Assembly: GCA_023055355.1 (NCBI GenBank)
Contig: JALJCS010000024.1
Location: forward strand, 11,299,501 to 11,363,500
Source: Agelaius tricolor
Lineage: Eukaryota; Chordata; Aves; Passeriformes; Icteridae
DNA: 64,000 bases
Direction of reading: 5' to 3'
Shown here: one piece after another, positions 1 to 11,200 of the stretch
How positions within the stretch are numbered: position 1 is the stretch's first letter
How the letters are laid out: every line of letters begins with the position of its first letter
Translations under genes and position numbers: made by a program
The notes under the pieces: model-generated
The model's input: only the letters and a program-made list of their open reading frames with translations
What the model was told of the DNA's origin: nothing
The model's database searches: none

Positions 1-2945
1 TGGCAAATCTCCCAACATGCACCTGCAGAGTGACCTTCTGCAGGTTCTCCTTTACCTGCAGCAGGGAGCTCCTTTGGTCTGTTTGGTAGTTTTTGTCTTT
101 GTGTGAGATGCAGCACTGAGGTTTTACTGATAACTCCATGAGTCCATCAGAACTACATACACGTCACCAGTGAATAGTAACATAAATGGCTCAGGATTTA
201 TCAGAAACTTATCATGGCTGAGGCCATGAGGACATTTATGACTTTCTGCATGTTCTAAATAAAATCCTGACCTTGCTTAAAAAGAAGTATTTTTCACCAT
301 TTTTGCTATAAAATATTGGTATGCCATTTTTTAAATCCCCATGTCTAATTATAGGGCCAAAGCATCTTTCCTTCACAGAATTTTCTTTATTCTCTGGTCA
401 ATACTACATCAACATTGTTTCCTCCTGCAAGAATGTGGGATTTTCTTTAATGCAATTTAGGACCATTTTTTTACTTAAAATGTAGAATTTAGTTCACCTG
501 GGTATGTTGTATAAGTTTTTCCACTTATGATACTCATACCAGACTCACCAGATACAAAATCCTTAGTGTGTTTTTGATAGGGCAGACTAGAGGCATAGAC
601 AGAGCAGCAATACCCATTCCTCTCAAGATTCAAGTTACATTATGTATGGCCAGAAGAAATATTGGAGCAAAAAAGTGAGGATAGACTTCATTTTAGGCCA
701 TGATTGACTCATATTTAAATGCTGACCAATTGTGATGGAGCACCTACAGAAATAGAAATTACATTTATATTAAAGTCAACTGAATTCATCTTGATTGTTC
801 TGTTGCAATGTTATGCTTAATTTATGATGAATTGATTGTATAAAAGTGTTTGTTTCAAAGATCTTATAATTTCCAAGAACCATGAAGTTATTAGGCAAAT
901 TTTAAGATGCTCCATTTGAAACTTTATTTATTTCACAGCATTTAGGGGGATTGTTACCAGAATAAATTTTACTTGTTAGGAATAAAAGTTGGCTAAGTAC
1001 AGATGATTAAAAGAGACAAAAGTCCATTTCCTCTTATTTTGATTGTCTCTCTTTTCTTCTGTTTCAACAGTGAACCAACAAGAAGAAAAGTAGTGATCAC
1101 ATTTACTAGCTCTCCTCTGACTGCAATACTTTTCATGTAACACTGAAATATTGCCTGATGTTTTGTTCAATCAGTTGCTACATTGCAAAGGCTCTACTGT
1201 ATTCATGTCAAATCCTTCTTCATGACAGACTTTAAATTGCCTAATCTGACCCAAAATATCCAGACTTGCTTAAACATAATTTTGGTTATTTGGTTTTATT
1301 GTTACTTATTTTTACAGTCATTTGCATATTTATTTGGTTTTGCAGATATATTTGAGAGCTCCTATCATAGAACAGTCCTCCTGTGACCGATGAGGCACAA
1401 TTGTAAAATTAGTCTCTGTCCAAAGGATGCATAAACCAAGGGAAAATAGGTGGATGCAACTGAAAAATGGAGATAAAACAACAATCTGAAGGTAAAAGGA
1501 GTTTTTCTAGAAGGAATAAAACATGAAGCATGCACCTCTGTGCTCCATGACTGTAGACATCTAAAGGGGGTCAGTCCCCAGTTTGAAAAACAGGCAGCTC
1601 TCAGGTCTGTGGAGAGAAAACCACATTTGTATTTCATATTTGCTTTTCAATTCCTACTATTAAAAGAGGTCAAATTATATTTTATGGGCTACTTAAAACA
1701 ACAAAAGGATCATACTATTTAACACTCTGATTATACCAATCCACGGCTTATAGCTATTTTCTAAATGAATTGTTGCCAGGGTGGCTATTAAGGGATGCTC
1801 TCATTCAGAAACCATCCTGTTTCCTGAAACAGCTGCTGAAGGTGGTATGTGCACCACCCATGTCAGTGTGACTGGACTGTGGGGCACTTGGCAATCACAA
1901 GGTCCTTCAGTTGGTTTGAAAGTGCTGTTGGTTTTGTCTTCTGGTTGCATCTATGTCTGTAGATGCTTTTACTTCAAAGCAGGGATTGGGTTGCTATTGA
2001 GGTTTAGGTTTAGCCACCTCTGCTGTGGACCAGATTAAGCAAAACTGCAGTCATGAGGGAAGAAGTAACTTTGAAATAGTTTAAATCTAACAACAGTTAA
2101 CATGGTCAAGAACTTCGAAGGAAGTGCATAGAAGAAAGTTCATTTTTGAAAATGATACCTGCAAGTAAGAGAGATGATGAACCTGGCTTGATTGGGCTAG
2201 GTCACTCTTGAAGATGAGCTTGGATTTCAAAGTTGGCTGAACACAGGTGTGCCTTTCTGTTTTGGGTGCCTGATATATCCTGCCTGGCCTGAGATGCTGC
2301 TCAAGAGGGCTGTAGGACTTTTTCAGATCTTGGATTGAACTTCTTTGGCTGGTGCCTGTCAATTTAAGACACCTCAAAGGGTCTGAAATCTCAAGCTTTG
2401 CTGAACAGGGAGCTGCCTCAAGCTAGCAAAGAGCAGCTGCCTGAAATGAGTCTTGGTGGCTGCTCAGGCTGCAGAGGAGGTGCAGCCAGCGCTTGCAGCA
2501 CACAGCTGGGAGCATTGGAAACACACTTTCCTGTGAGGAAAAATGAAGGCTAGCTATCCACCATCTTTTGTATGAAATAGACTAGTAGTCAGAGAAGGTA
2601 TTTAGCTTTGTACTGTGACTGTTACTGCATCTTGCTTAGATAATCGGCCTCCACTGGAAAGAAAAGAGGAGCAGGAAGCCAGTGTGGCCTCCTGTGCCCC
2701 AGCTGGGCACCTGCACCCCTTGGATCTTCCCTTACAGTTTGCTTATGTGCTGATGAAGGAGGAGAGGTTTCCTGCACAGTGCCTGGGCAGGTGATGAAGG
2801 CTTCTCACCAAATACCCTGAGGTCCTCATCCTCTGGCTTGGATCTCCCAAAAGGTGAGCCCAAATATTCCTGTTCCTGAATGCTGCAACTACATGCAGAA
2901 GGACAATATGAGAGTTTTGGAGAGGCACAGTTACCTCCCTAGGTA
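1..2945. other. Unique AT-rich DNA, no gene seen
   Basis: No recognisable exon, RNA gene or repeat family was found. Open frames are all below 100 codons (for example 1365-1637 and 2087-2377 on the minus strand), carry no recognisable domain and overlap on both strands. The part after about 2400 is more GC-rich than the first 2 kb but shows no CpG-island character. Confidence 0.6.
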
Positions 2946-3527
2946 TGTCAGAAAATTTTTGCTGTAAAGGCTCTGGCTGGGATGGAGTTAATTGTGCTGA
3001 GAGCAGTCTGTTGGGTGCTGTACTGTGGGTCTGTGACCAGAGCAGTGTTTGGCTCTATTTTGGCTGTAGTTAGCAGTGCTTGCACAGCACCAAGGCTTTT
3101 CCTTTTCCCTGTTCTGCCCTCCCAGCGAGCAGGCTGGGGCTGGGCAGAGGCTGGAAGTAGACAAATCTGGCACAGCTGACCCCAGCTAACCCCAGGGATA
3201 TCCCACACTGCACACCATGTACTCAGCAAAAAAAACCAAAAAACAACAAGTGAGGCTTTTTTTTCTTTTTGGAAGACAGCCACTGCTCAGCGATTGCCTT
3301 CACGCCACTTGTTTTGTTTCAGGCTTTTTTTTCTTTTTCTTTTTCTTTCCTTCACTTACTAAACCATGTCTGTCTCAACCCACAAGCTTCCTCATTTGCT
3401 TTCCATCTTTCCCCAGCCAGGGGCAGCCTGCTGCAGGCACAGCAGCAGGTAGGGCTTACAGGAAAGGAGGGAAGAGCCATTTGACCTTTCAGCTGATCAC
3501 AGGGGGTTCAGGATCACAGTTTTGACA
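2946..3527 (+). mobile_element. ERVL-type solo LTR, degraded
   Basis: The stretch reads like an avian endogenous retrovirus LTR of the ERVL group. Diagnostic blocks in order are GGCTGGGATGGAGTTAATT near 2975, a CAGTGCTTGCACAGCACCAAGG-like block near 3075, CAGCTGACCCCAGCTAACC near 3172 with GGATATCCCACAC just after, and TCTCAACCCACAAGCTTCC near 3372. The left end is placed at TGTCA (2946) and the right end at TTGACA (3527). No internal gag or pol sequence follows, so it is a solo LTR. The place where a TATA box would be expected (about 3220-3250) has become A-rich, and a T/C tract has grown at 3325-3352, so promoter function is unlikely. CTAGG before and CTAGC after could be a decayed 5-bp target duplication, but that would shift the left end by two bases. 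The family call is recognition from memory; the exact ends are uncertain. Confidence 0.7.
3325..3352. repeat. T-rich (TTTTTC)n tract
   Basis: Imperfect T5-8C units lie inside the ERVL-type LTR. The tract probably expanded after insertion. Confidence 0.85.
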
Positions 3528-4186
3528 CTAGCATATAAATATCATCCAGGTCCAAGACAAAGGCCTGACCACTTTAATCCACTTTTATATAATCACAACT
3601 ACTGCCCTAAAATGGAGCTTTTTTTGTTATTTTGATTTTTAAAGGTGAGGTTTATGAATCAGCAATAAGATCATCCATGGCAACATTGTACTCACTATTG
3701 TGACTTACAATAGGGTACTCACTATTGTGACTTACTCTGTAAAACGGATGCTCTTCTGATTACCACACTTAAACTACTATAGTCCTCTAAGTGTGCCATG
3801 TTGGAGGACACTTGTTCTGTTCTTTTTACCCAAAGTAAGTGCTAGGAACATAATAATAAATATTAAAGGCTCTATTATGTTAGCAAAATTATGTAACTGA
3901 CCACTTGCAAAACTAATTAGAATTTATGATTGGCACAATTAATTTCTATTCTCTTTTTCCTAAAAGAGTGCTCTAGGTTTCCCTGGCAACCTTTTAAATG
4001 CTATATGTAAATACAGAAACCAATCTGCATGTCCTCAGTTCAGAGAACCCCATAGAAACACAAGCATTTTGAACAGCAATTAATTATTGTAATGGTTAAA
4101 TTCAGATTTTAGAAATGTCAAATAGAAACAAGACACTGTAGTACCAAACTGCAGTAACAAGCTGCAAAAGTAACAACTCCTTGCAA
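3528..4186. other. Unique AT-rich spacer
   Basis: No gene is seen between the ERVL-type LTR and the next CR1 fragment. The only structure noted is a short direct duplication at 3688-3735. Confidence 0.6.
3688..3735. repeat. Direct duplication, 21 bp twice, period 27
   Basis: An identical 21-base block starting GTACTCACTATTGTG occurs at 3688-3708 and 3715-3735, separated by a 6-base spacer. The lack of mismatches suggests a recent local slippage or duplication event. Confidence 0.95.
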
Positions 4187-4692
4187 GAATCATATAATCA
4201 TAGAATCACTTGGATTGGAAGGGACCTTAAAGATTATCTAGTTCCAGCCAACCTGCTGTGGGCAGGGACAGCTTCCCCTAGCCCAGGACCCCATCCAACC
4301 TAACCTTGAACACTTCCAGGATTGGGCATTCACAAATACGTAACGTATTTCAGTGCCTCACTACACTCACACTAAAAATTTTGTTCCTAATATCAAATCT
4401 AAACCTGCTCTCTTCAGTTTGAAGCCATTTCCCCTCATCCTGTTCCTACGTGCCCATGTAAAGAGTCTCCATTTTCCTTGTAGGCTCCATCAGGTACTGG
4501 GTGGCTGCAGTTAGGCCACCCCAAAGCCTTCTCTTCTCCAGGCTGAGCAATCCCAATCTCTCAGCCTTTCCTCGTGGGAGAGGTTCTCCATCCCTCTGCT
4601 CATCTTGGTGGCCTCCCCTGGGCTCACTCAGCAGGTCAATGTCCTTCCTGTGCTGGGGGCTCCAGAACTGGGTGCAGCACTCTAGTTCCACA
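4187..4692 (-). mobile_element. CR1 LINE 3' fragment
   Basis: A 5'-truncated CR1 retroposon inserted on the minus strand. Its 3' terminus is at the low-coordinate end (ATAATCATAGAATCAC near 4196), followed inward by TTGGAAGGGACCTTAAAGAT. Further in, the reverse complement still encodes the C-terminal part of the CR1 ORF2 protein: the residues LGLLSLEKRRL and FWSPQHRKDIDLL are visible in the minus-strand frame of 4446-4712, with a frame break between them. In CR1 elements this region follows the reverse transcriptase. The copy has no intact ORF2 and cannot encode an active enzyme. The high-coordinate end is where resemblance stops, near CTCTAGTTCCAC. Confidence 0.9.
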
Positions 4693-5484
4693 TACACAAC
4701 TGTAGAAGACATTGAAACTACCTTTATCAGGGAATCAAGTGCCTGGTGAATGTTATGAATGCCACTTCTCTACTACTGGTTAGTACAGTATTCAGGCTGA
4801 CAACTAGGATGCACAGAATAGACTAGTTTGTAACACAGTATCATCTCATGTGGAAGTGTTGCAATGAATCTTAGCCAGGTAACTTTGCACTGGATGAGAG
4901 AAAAAGAGAACAAATGGTAAGCCACTGTGGCTGAAGTAAAGGCTGACACTCTACTAAGGTATGCTTCAAGCCAAAAGCTTGCAATCTTCCAGGAGGGGAA
5001 AATATTTCACTCAGTCTCAACCGCAAATACTGACAGAGACTTCTCATTTTAGGCCATTGCTGTTCTGAAACTGACATTTTGGTCTTTGTTGTTGTGCATG
5101 GCACCACGCCTTGCAAAGAAATGCCAGGAAAAGATTCAGTGTTTGGCATGGTTTTCTTCCCACAACTTTTGTACTGATTAAGATAAAACATATTCACACA
5201 GCGGTGGAATAGTATGGGTCATTTCAAGCCAAATGCAATATAATCTGAACCACATGGCAAAGATTTCTTGGGGAGGTGTGTCATGAAAACTTTGCCTCTG
5301 AATAAAGGGGTTAGAACAATGAGCCTGCCCCCTCCTTGCTTTACCCTTCCTGTATGTTTCCCTAATGGTATGCATTGATCAAGGCAGTATCTCTGCTTAA
5401 ATAATAATGTGGGCTTGCTTAGTCACAGCATCTCTCACCTCAAGTCCATACATTTGAGACCAACCTGCTTTTAAAGAATCCACA
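4693..5484. other. Unique spacer between CR1 fragments
   Basis: No gene, RNA or named repeat recognised. A 108-codon open frame on the minus strand (4871-5197) has no recognisable motif and is judged random. Confidence 0.55.
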
Positions 5485-5545
5485 GCATATTGGAAGGGAC
5501 TCACAAGAATGATCCAGTTAAACTCCTGGACCACAGGACAACCCA
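5485..5545 (-). mobile_element. CR1 LINE 3' scrap
   Basis: The sequence TTGGAAGGGACTCACAAGAA, followed by ATGATCCAGTTAAACTCCTGG, is the near-3' block of CR1 read on the opposite strand. The terminal octamer repeat is lost and similarity fades after the CCACAGGACAACCC stretch, so only about 60 bases remain recognisable. Confidence 0.7.
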
Positions 5546-8173
5546 AATTTAGTCAGATTCCTATGGTCTGATGTTGCATACAAATAGAGATATTATACAA
5601 GAAAGGTCTTATAAAATTGGGCCTTACTCTGCTAAATTACCAGCTGGCCTGTTACTTCTTCTAAGTGCAGCTAGCTAACTTCCCATGTGAAAAATCTTAA
5701 GGATGAAAGCAGGTAATACAACAAGCTATTCTGGTAAGAAAACTGTTTGCACCTGTAATAAACAAGAAATCTATTCCATGGGAATCAGTGTACAAAATAC
5801 GCAAAGTAACCAAATACAGAGAGATTTGACAGACATGTACCCTGGCCATTTACCAACCAATGAACTGAGTGTCATTGTTAGCCAGTTGGGTCTACACAGT
5901 GCCTTCTGATATTTCTTATAAATAGGAGCTTTGTGAATAAAGAAAGGGGTTTTTCTGCAAGAATAAACTGAGTCCCATCTGCTTTAGTGCAACAGTCTGA
6001 ACTACTGGTGAATTGTCAGGCAGTGACAGGCTGGCTGAAGTGATGCTGTCAGGCAAGACAGGGGCTGTGGGTACCTGAAAGGTAACCACAGATATTTGGC
6101 ACTTGGAAGAATGCTGCTGGGAGGCCTGGGTACCTGTAATTACTGTTTGTACTACTGTGCTTTCTTATGCCAAGCACTTTCTTATCTAAAATAACAGCTC
6201 TGCCATGGCACAGCATAGAGCAGAGAGATTAGGCAAACACTGGATTGAAATAGAAATGCTTATTAAGAATGAATAAAAATTGTCTCTCAGTAAGTTTTGC
6301 TAAACTCATAGGAAATCATGTATTCTATGAGAAGATGAGTAAGACTACAAAAGAAGCAAATCTGTCATGTGGACAGTGTTTGCACATTTTCCAGTCCAAG
6401 CAGTCCAAGCAGGTAAATACAAAACTGAGTGGACATGACTGAGGGAATTCTTTATGCATGTAAAGTGGTTTATAGCAACATAATACAGTAAAAAAAAAAA
6501 AGATGCTTTTGAAGAACTGGTGGTTGTGATCATAGTAATGGAAGTCACTGAATTAAAATGCTTTATCTGAATTTGTTCTTGGGATGATATTAACACTTTG
6601 TAGAGGTTTAGGGTTGCATCACTATGACTACACTAATTTTTGCATTCCCTGGCTTCTGTGCAAACCCTTGAGGTATTTCACATCTAAATCATAGAGGATT
6701 TCTTCTGGAATGAAGAGCAAAGGTGTGAATGGGCAACAAATGCGTTTTAATTTTCATGAAGATCCTTGTAACAAAAGCAGTCTCAGAAGACACAAAAAAA
6801 GAAAATTTGAAAACATACCATCTAAAGATAATTCACACCTAAAGTGTGTGTCTTTCTGAATATTCATATATATATTTTAAATTATTTTCTGTTTTGCCCC
6901 TCTCATAAGAAGTACAGTTTTCAGACTTTTTCTGTGTTGGTACCTACCAAGTTATTCTTACTCTTTAAGTTTGTACAGCAGAATAAATCACTGATCTCTG
7001 TCCCTGCATCTTGTAATGAAGGGTGCAAATCCCTTTTCACCTGGGGAAGTCAGAGGGAAAAATATTTAACTTCCTAAATCTCTCACTAGTCCTTGAAATC
7101 TTGGAGCTACCACCTGCCAGACATTTTGGGACTGCTTCATGTGAAAATGGAAGTTAAAGCCTTCTAGTTTTCCACTATTTCCACCCACCTAGGGAATACC
7201 CAGGAATCCTAGCCTCAGTAGTCAGAGGAGTTTATTATCTCCCTCTTGCATGGATGAGCAACATCCTGGGAGCAAACAAGAAGCCAGGCAGATGAGACTG
7301 TGTCTCAGGGGATGGGTGCCAGAGAACCTCAGGGGTGCTGTCATTACGTGTATAGATCTTTCTAGCACATACCAGAGGCCAGAGTCTGGCAATCTGCCCC
7401 ACAGCCCCAGGCAAATCTACTCTTTCAGCAGCCATTGACCTAGAGTTAAGTGCCTGGATCAAAACTCCCTCCATATTCCCACTATGTCGATGGCTTGCTG
7501 CTTCTCTACCACAGCAAACATAAAACAACCTGAGCCTACCTACTGCATATGACAGGCAAGTAACAAGGCAGAACTTGAAGAAAATGCCATTTCTGTTCTT
7601 CCTTGCTACCTGCTGTCAGGAAGGAGCTAACAGGTAAGCAGCTTTTAATTTAATTTCTCTCTATCTGAGTCAAGGTGGACTAATCTGCATATAAATGTAA
7701 TAATGTAAGTCCTTGATCCCCCCCTCACAGACACAGAACACAGCCTAAAATATGACTCTTAGTATCCAGGGAGAATAAAATTACCCTGCCCAAGGTTGGA
7801 GAGAAATATGTGCCTAGTGAAAAGAGCAGGGTACACTGAAGCACTGCACAGCTACTGGCCTCTAAACCTATACCCACATCCTTAGTACCTGTGCATCCAA
7901 CAGTGTCATACTGTATTTACAGGTTGCCAATGAAATCCAGTTTAAGGGAGGATAAAAATGATTGCTCGGAGTGTTATCACAGGAATGGCTTCCATGCTGT
8001 ATTAGAGGTAAGCATAGTGGTAATTCTTCCAAGTAAAAATGAAAGCAAGAAAGTACCTTCAAAGCTGTTTCTTTTTTTTTGTAAGCATATTGATGGAGTT
8101 TTTGAATCATCAGCAAAACACAAACAAAAATAATTAATTTTATTATTTTTCATTTTTTAAATTACTTCATTGG
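5546..8173. other. Unique AT-rich DNA, no gene seen
   Basis: No recognisable coding exon or repeat family. A short A run lies near 6490 and a small duplication of AGTCCAAGC near 6395-6410. Open frames up to 97 codons (7235-7528, minus) carry no known motif. Confidence 0.55.
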
Positions 8174-8193
8174 TTTTTTTTTTTTGTTTGTTT

Positions 8194-8225
<32 letters not shown>

Positions 8226-8260
8226 TTTTTTGTTTTGGGTTTTTTTTGGTTTTTTTTTTT
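8174..8260. repeat. Long T-rich tract with a run of 30 T
   Basis: Almost pure T on the plus strand, interrupted by single G or short G clusters (TTTG units at the left, a GGG near 8237). The longest uninterrupted run is 30 T (8195-8224). The flanks show no retroelement that would explain it as a tail. Runs like this are unstable in replication and error-prone in sequencing, so the exact length is doubtful. Confidence 0.95.
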
Positions 8261-11200
8261 GAGGAAAGCAGCTGCTGGCATTTCCTAAACACAAATTTCT
8301 TTGGGGAGAACAACAAATCATAAGCCAGAGGTTCCTGCAGGGGATTTCTGACTGGAAAACTGTATTTATTAATTATATGTAAATTTCATAATGTTTTGAT
8401 GTCTTGATCTAGCAATGTCTAGAACTCACACTGAAAAATCAAATATAAGAAAGGCTTCATTTGGGAGAAAGTGGAGAGACTTTGCTGAACAGATTATATT
8501 TACTCATTTAAACATTCATATCACTCAGACTGGGGGTCTTAAAATATAAATTACATGGCTGAATTAACCTGCTGTTGACTCAGTGTCAGCACTCATGTTT
8601 GAGAAGAGTAGCTTTTCTCTAGCTGTAGCTAAGTGCCTCTGAAAATAGAAAACCCACAAAAGTCCTCCTCTTCAGAAAAATTCTCCCTTCCTCCCTCTCA
8701 ATTACCCATCTTGGTGTAAAAGCTCATGTTCCTGACCTGTCCTGTGTTGCAAGTGGTGTCTGTTCCTGACTAACCCCAGACTAACCCTCTCCTCACTTTT
8801 GGCCACATTTGTGACCCAATCTGGAGGTGTAAATGCTGCAGCAGTCACGGCTGGATACCTGCTCATGCTGCTGGCTACCCCAGCTCCTGGCTGCCTGGGA
8901 CTTCAGTCCATGCAAGGTTAAATGTCAAGAAAGAGTGTGAAAAATATCTGCAAATAAAAACTTAAGCTGGGAAAGTCAGTCAAATGAGAACTGACAGGCT
9001 CCACTGCAGGAAAAAAGGATGCTTCACCAGTGTCTTCGGTGAAAGCTGAAAAGAGTTATGCTGTGTTTTGAAGTCAAACTTAATCCATTTACAAAAAATG
9101 AAAGTTTCATTCAATATACATCCAAAATTACCATTGTTGGTATTTTTTCTCCCATTACAATATGGGACCAAACCTAGGGAAAGACATCTGGGAGAGTCAA
9201 AAAGAAGGCACCATTTATCCTCTTCTGCCTTGGCTATTACCACATCAGACTCAGAGGTTCTTCTGTCTGTATAATGTGTCATGCTATGTCCTACTTTCAG
9301 TAACCCACTGGCACAGTAAAACTGCAGACTCTGCTGCTTGTCCCTGAGGCTGTTCCAAATGATACCAGCTGATTTACTCTCGAGGCCAAGACCCCTGGTC
9401 CTGTACCCAGTTGGCCTTACTGTGATCATGTGCCCGAAGGGGTGGCTTCAGAAAAGTCTTGTGAAAGACTGGATGATTTTCCATCTAGTTGAACAGATTC
9501 GCTAAAGCTGACACTTTGGTGTCGGCTTCCAGCATAGTATTAGTAAAATCTAACACTCAATAATGTCAATTACAACCAAAACCTCTTTGGAAGGGGGATC
9601 CACGTTCAGTATTTGCCCATGCTAAATTGACCATGGGCATATACACAAAACCCCATCTATTTTTCTGAAGGAAGAAGATTAGGTAAGCCCGTTGTCCTTG
9701 CTTTAGGTCAATCTGCAACTTATTCCTGTTCATGCCCAGAAGTAAAAAACTCAAGAAATCTATCTTCATTTATCTTTTTTTGCCATTGCTGTGCAACTCA
9801 TCAGGCAGCTAAATTAATTCACAGCTCTTGTCCTAGCCTAAACTGATCTAGAAATAAACTGTGCCTTTTATTATATTTATTTATTCCCTGAGTGGAACTT
9901 AGCTTTAACTGTACTCGAGTGAAACCTTTCATAGACCTAACCACCATGCTGCTGTTGTCAGCCCACATCCTAATTCTGGGGGTTTATCTGACACAGTTTA
10001 AAGCTATCTCATAAATCTCTGCCTTTAGCCTCAACCCCAATTCTGAAGCCAAAAGGTAGTTCAGAGGCTCTTGTCACTACTCATCATTTGCTGCAGGATC
10101 CTGAGCCCACTAATAGTCCTTACAGCTCTGACCAGCCCACCCTGGGGCCATTGGCCCAGCCCATCACCCTGGCCCAGGATCCCATTTCAGTCCAAAAGGG
10201 CTGTCGGGACCTACACAATGAATTCACAGAAATTCCAGGCTCCAGCTCAGTCAAGGCCATGCCAATGTCTGTCCATGGACCCTGTTGATTGACCTCAACC
10301 CACAAAGGATTTCCAGCATGATTTTGATCCTGCCCAGCAGCCACAGTGCTATGTCTGACCCTTCCTACCCCCATCAGACAAGGTCGGAACCCTGACCAGC
10401 AAACTGACCTCCCATGTTAGCCTTGCCTCTTCCTCACTGCCACGAATTTGTCTGATCTGGACCCTGGGCTGAATCTGGCTGTCACTGCTTGGCAAAGCCC
10501 TTGCTCTGACAGTTCTATCAATTCCCTTGACTCCTGGCTCTGCATCCCTTGGGACAGTTTTTATCCAAGATCTACCAGTCCAATAAAATTTACCATGATA
10601 TTTAATTCACTTCATGCTCATTTAATTCCTTACCTCTGCCCCAGACACTACTGTGTCTCAACAAACCATATCCATTTGTAGAGTAACATTTGTCGTCCCT
10701 ATGGGTCTTGCTGTCATTCGTCAACACAACCATCTTCTCGCTGCTTACTCTCTGAGAATTTTACACTAGCTCTGATTCCAGTAATAATTATAATACAGCC
10801 TCAGACCAACACAGGTTCTTTGTCCATAGCAGCAGCGATATTCACTTAAACTCAAACACCTTTCAGAGACCTCTAAGTAGTCAGGTCTGGTTACTTTAGG
10901 CTCAAACTCCAGTCCTAGATCTGATTGTGTCCCACTTTTAAGTGCTTGTGTGAATTAAAAGGTAAAATTCTAGGCACACAGTTATTGAAATAGAAATGTT
11001 TAGCATGTAAAGGAAAGCAGATGGGAAGGAAATAATGAGTGTGTTCAGATCAAAACCATAAGAGCATCAGATGCTCTACCAGTTGCTGGAATGTTGACCT
11101 TAATAGAGCTATGACAACTCTCACAAGCTGAGCTCTGCACCACAGGGCAGGGAGAGTCATAATGGCTTTGAATTGTATGTTTTCCACTTCTCCCTAATGC

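Noticed and set aside
4446..4712. Minus-strand frame with LGLLSLEKRRL as a host gene
   Set aside because: The motif is the C-terminal region of CR1 ORF2 in a 5'-truncated, frame-broken copy.
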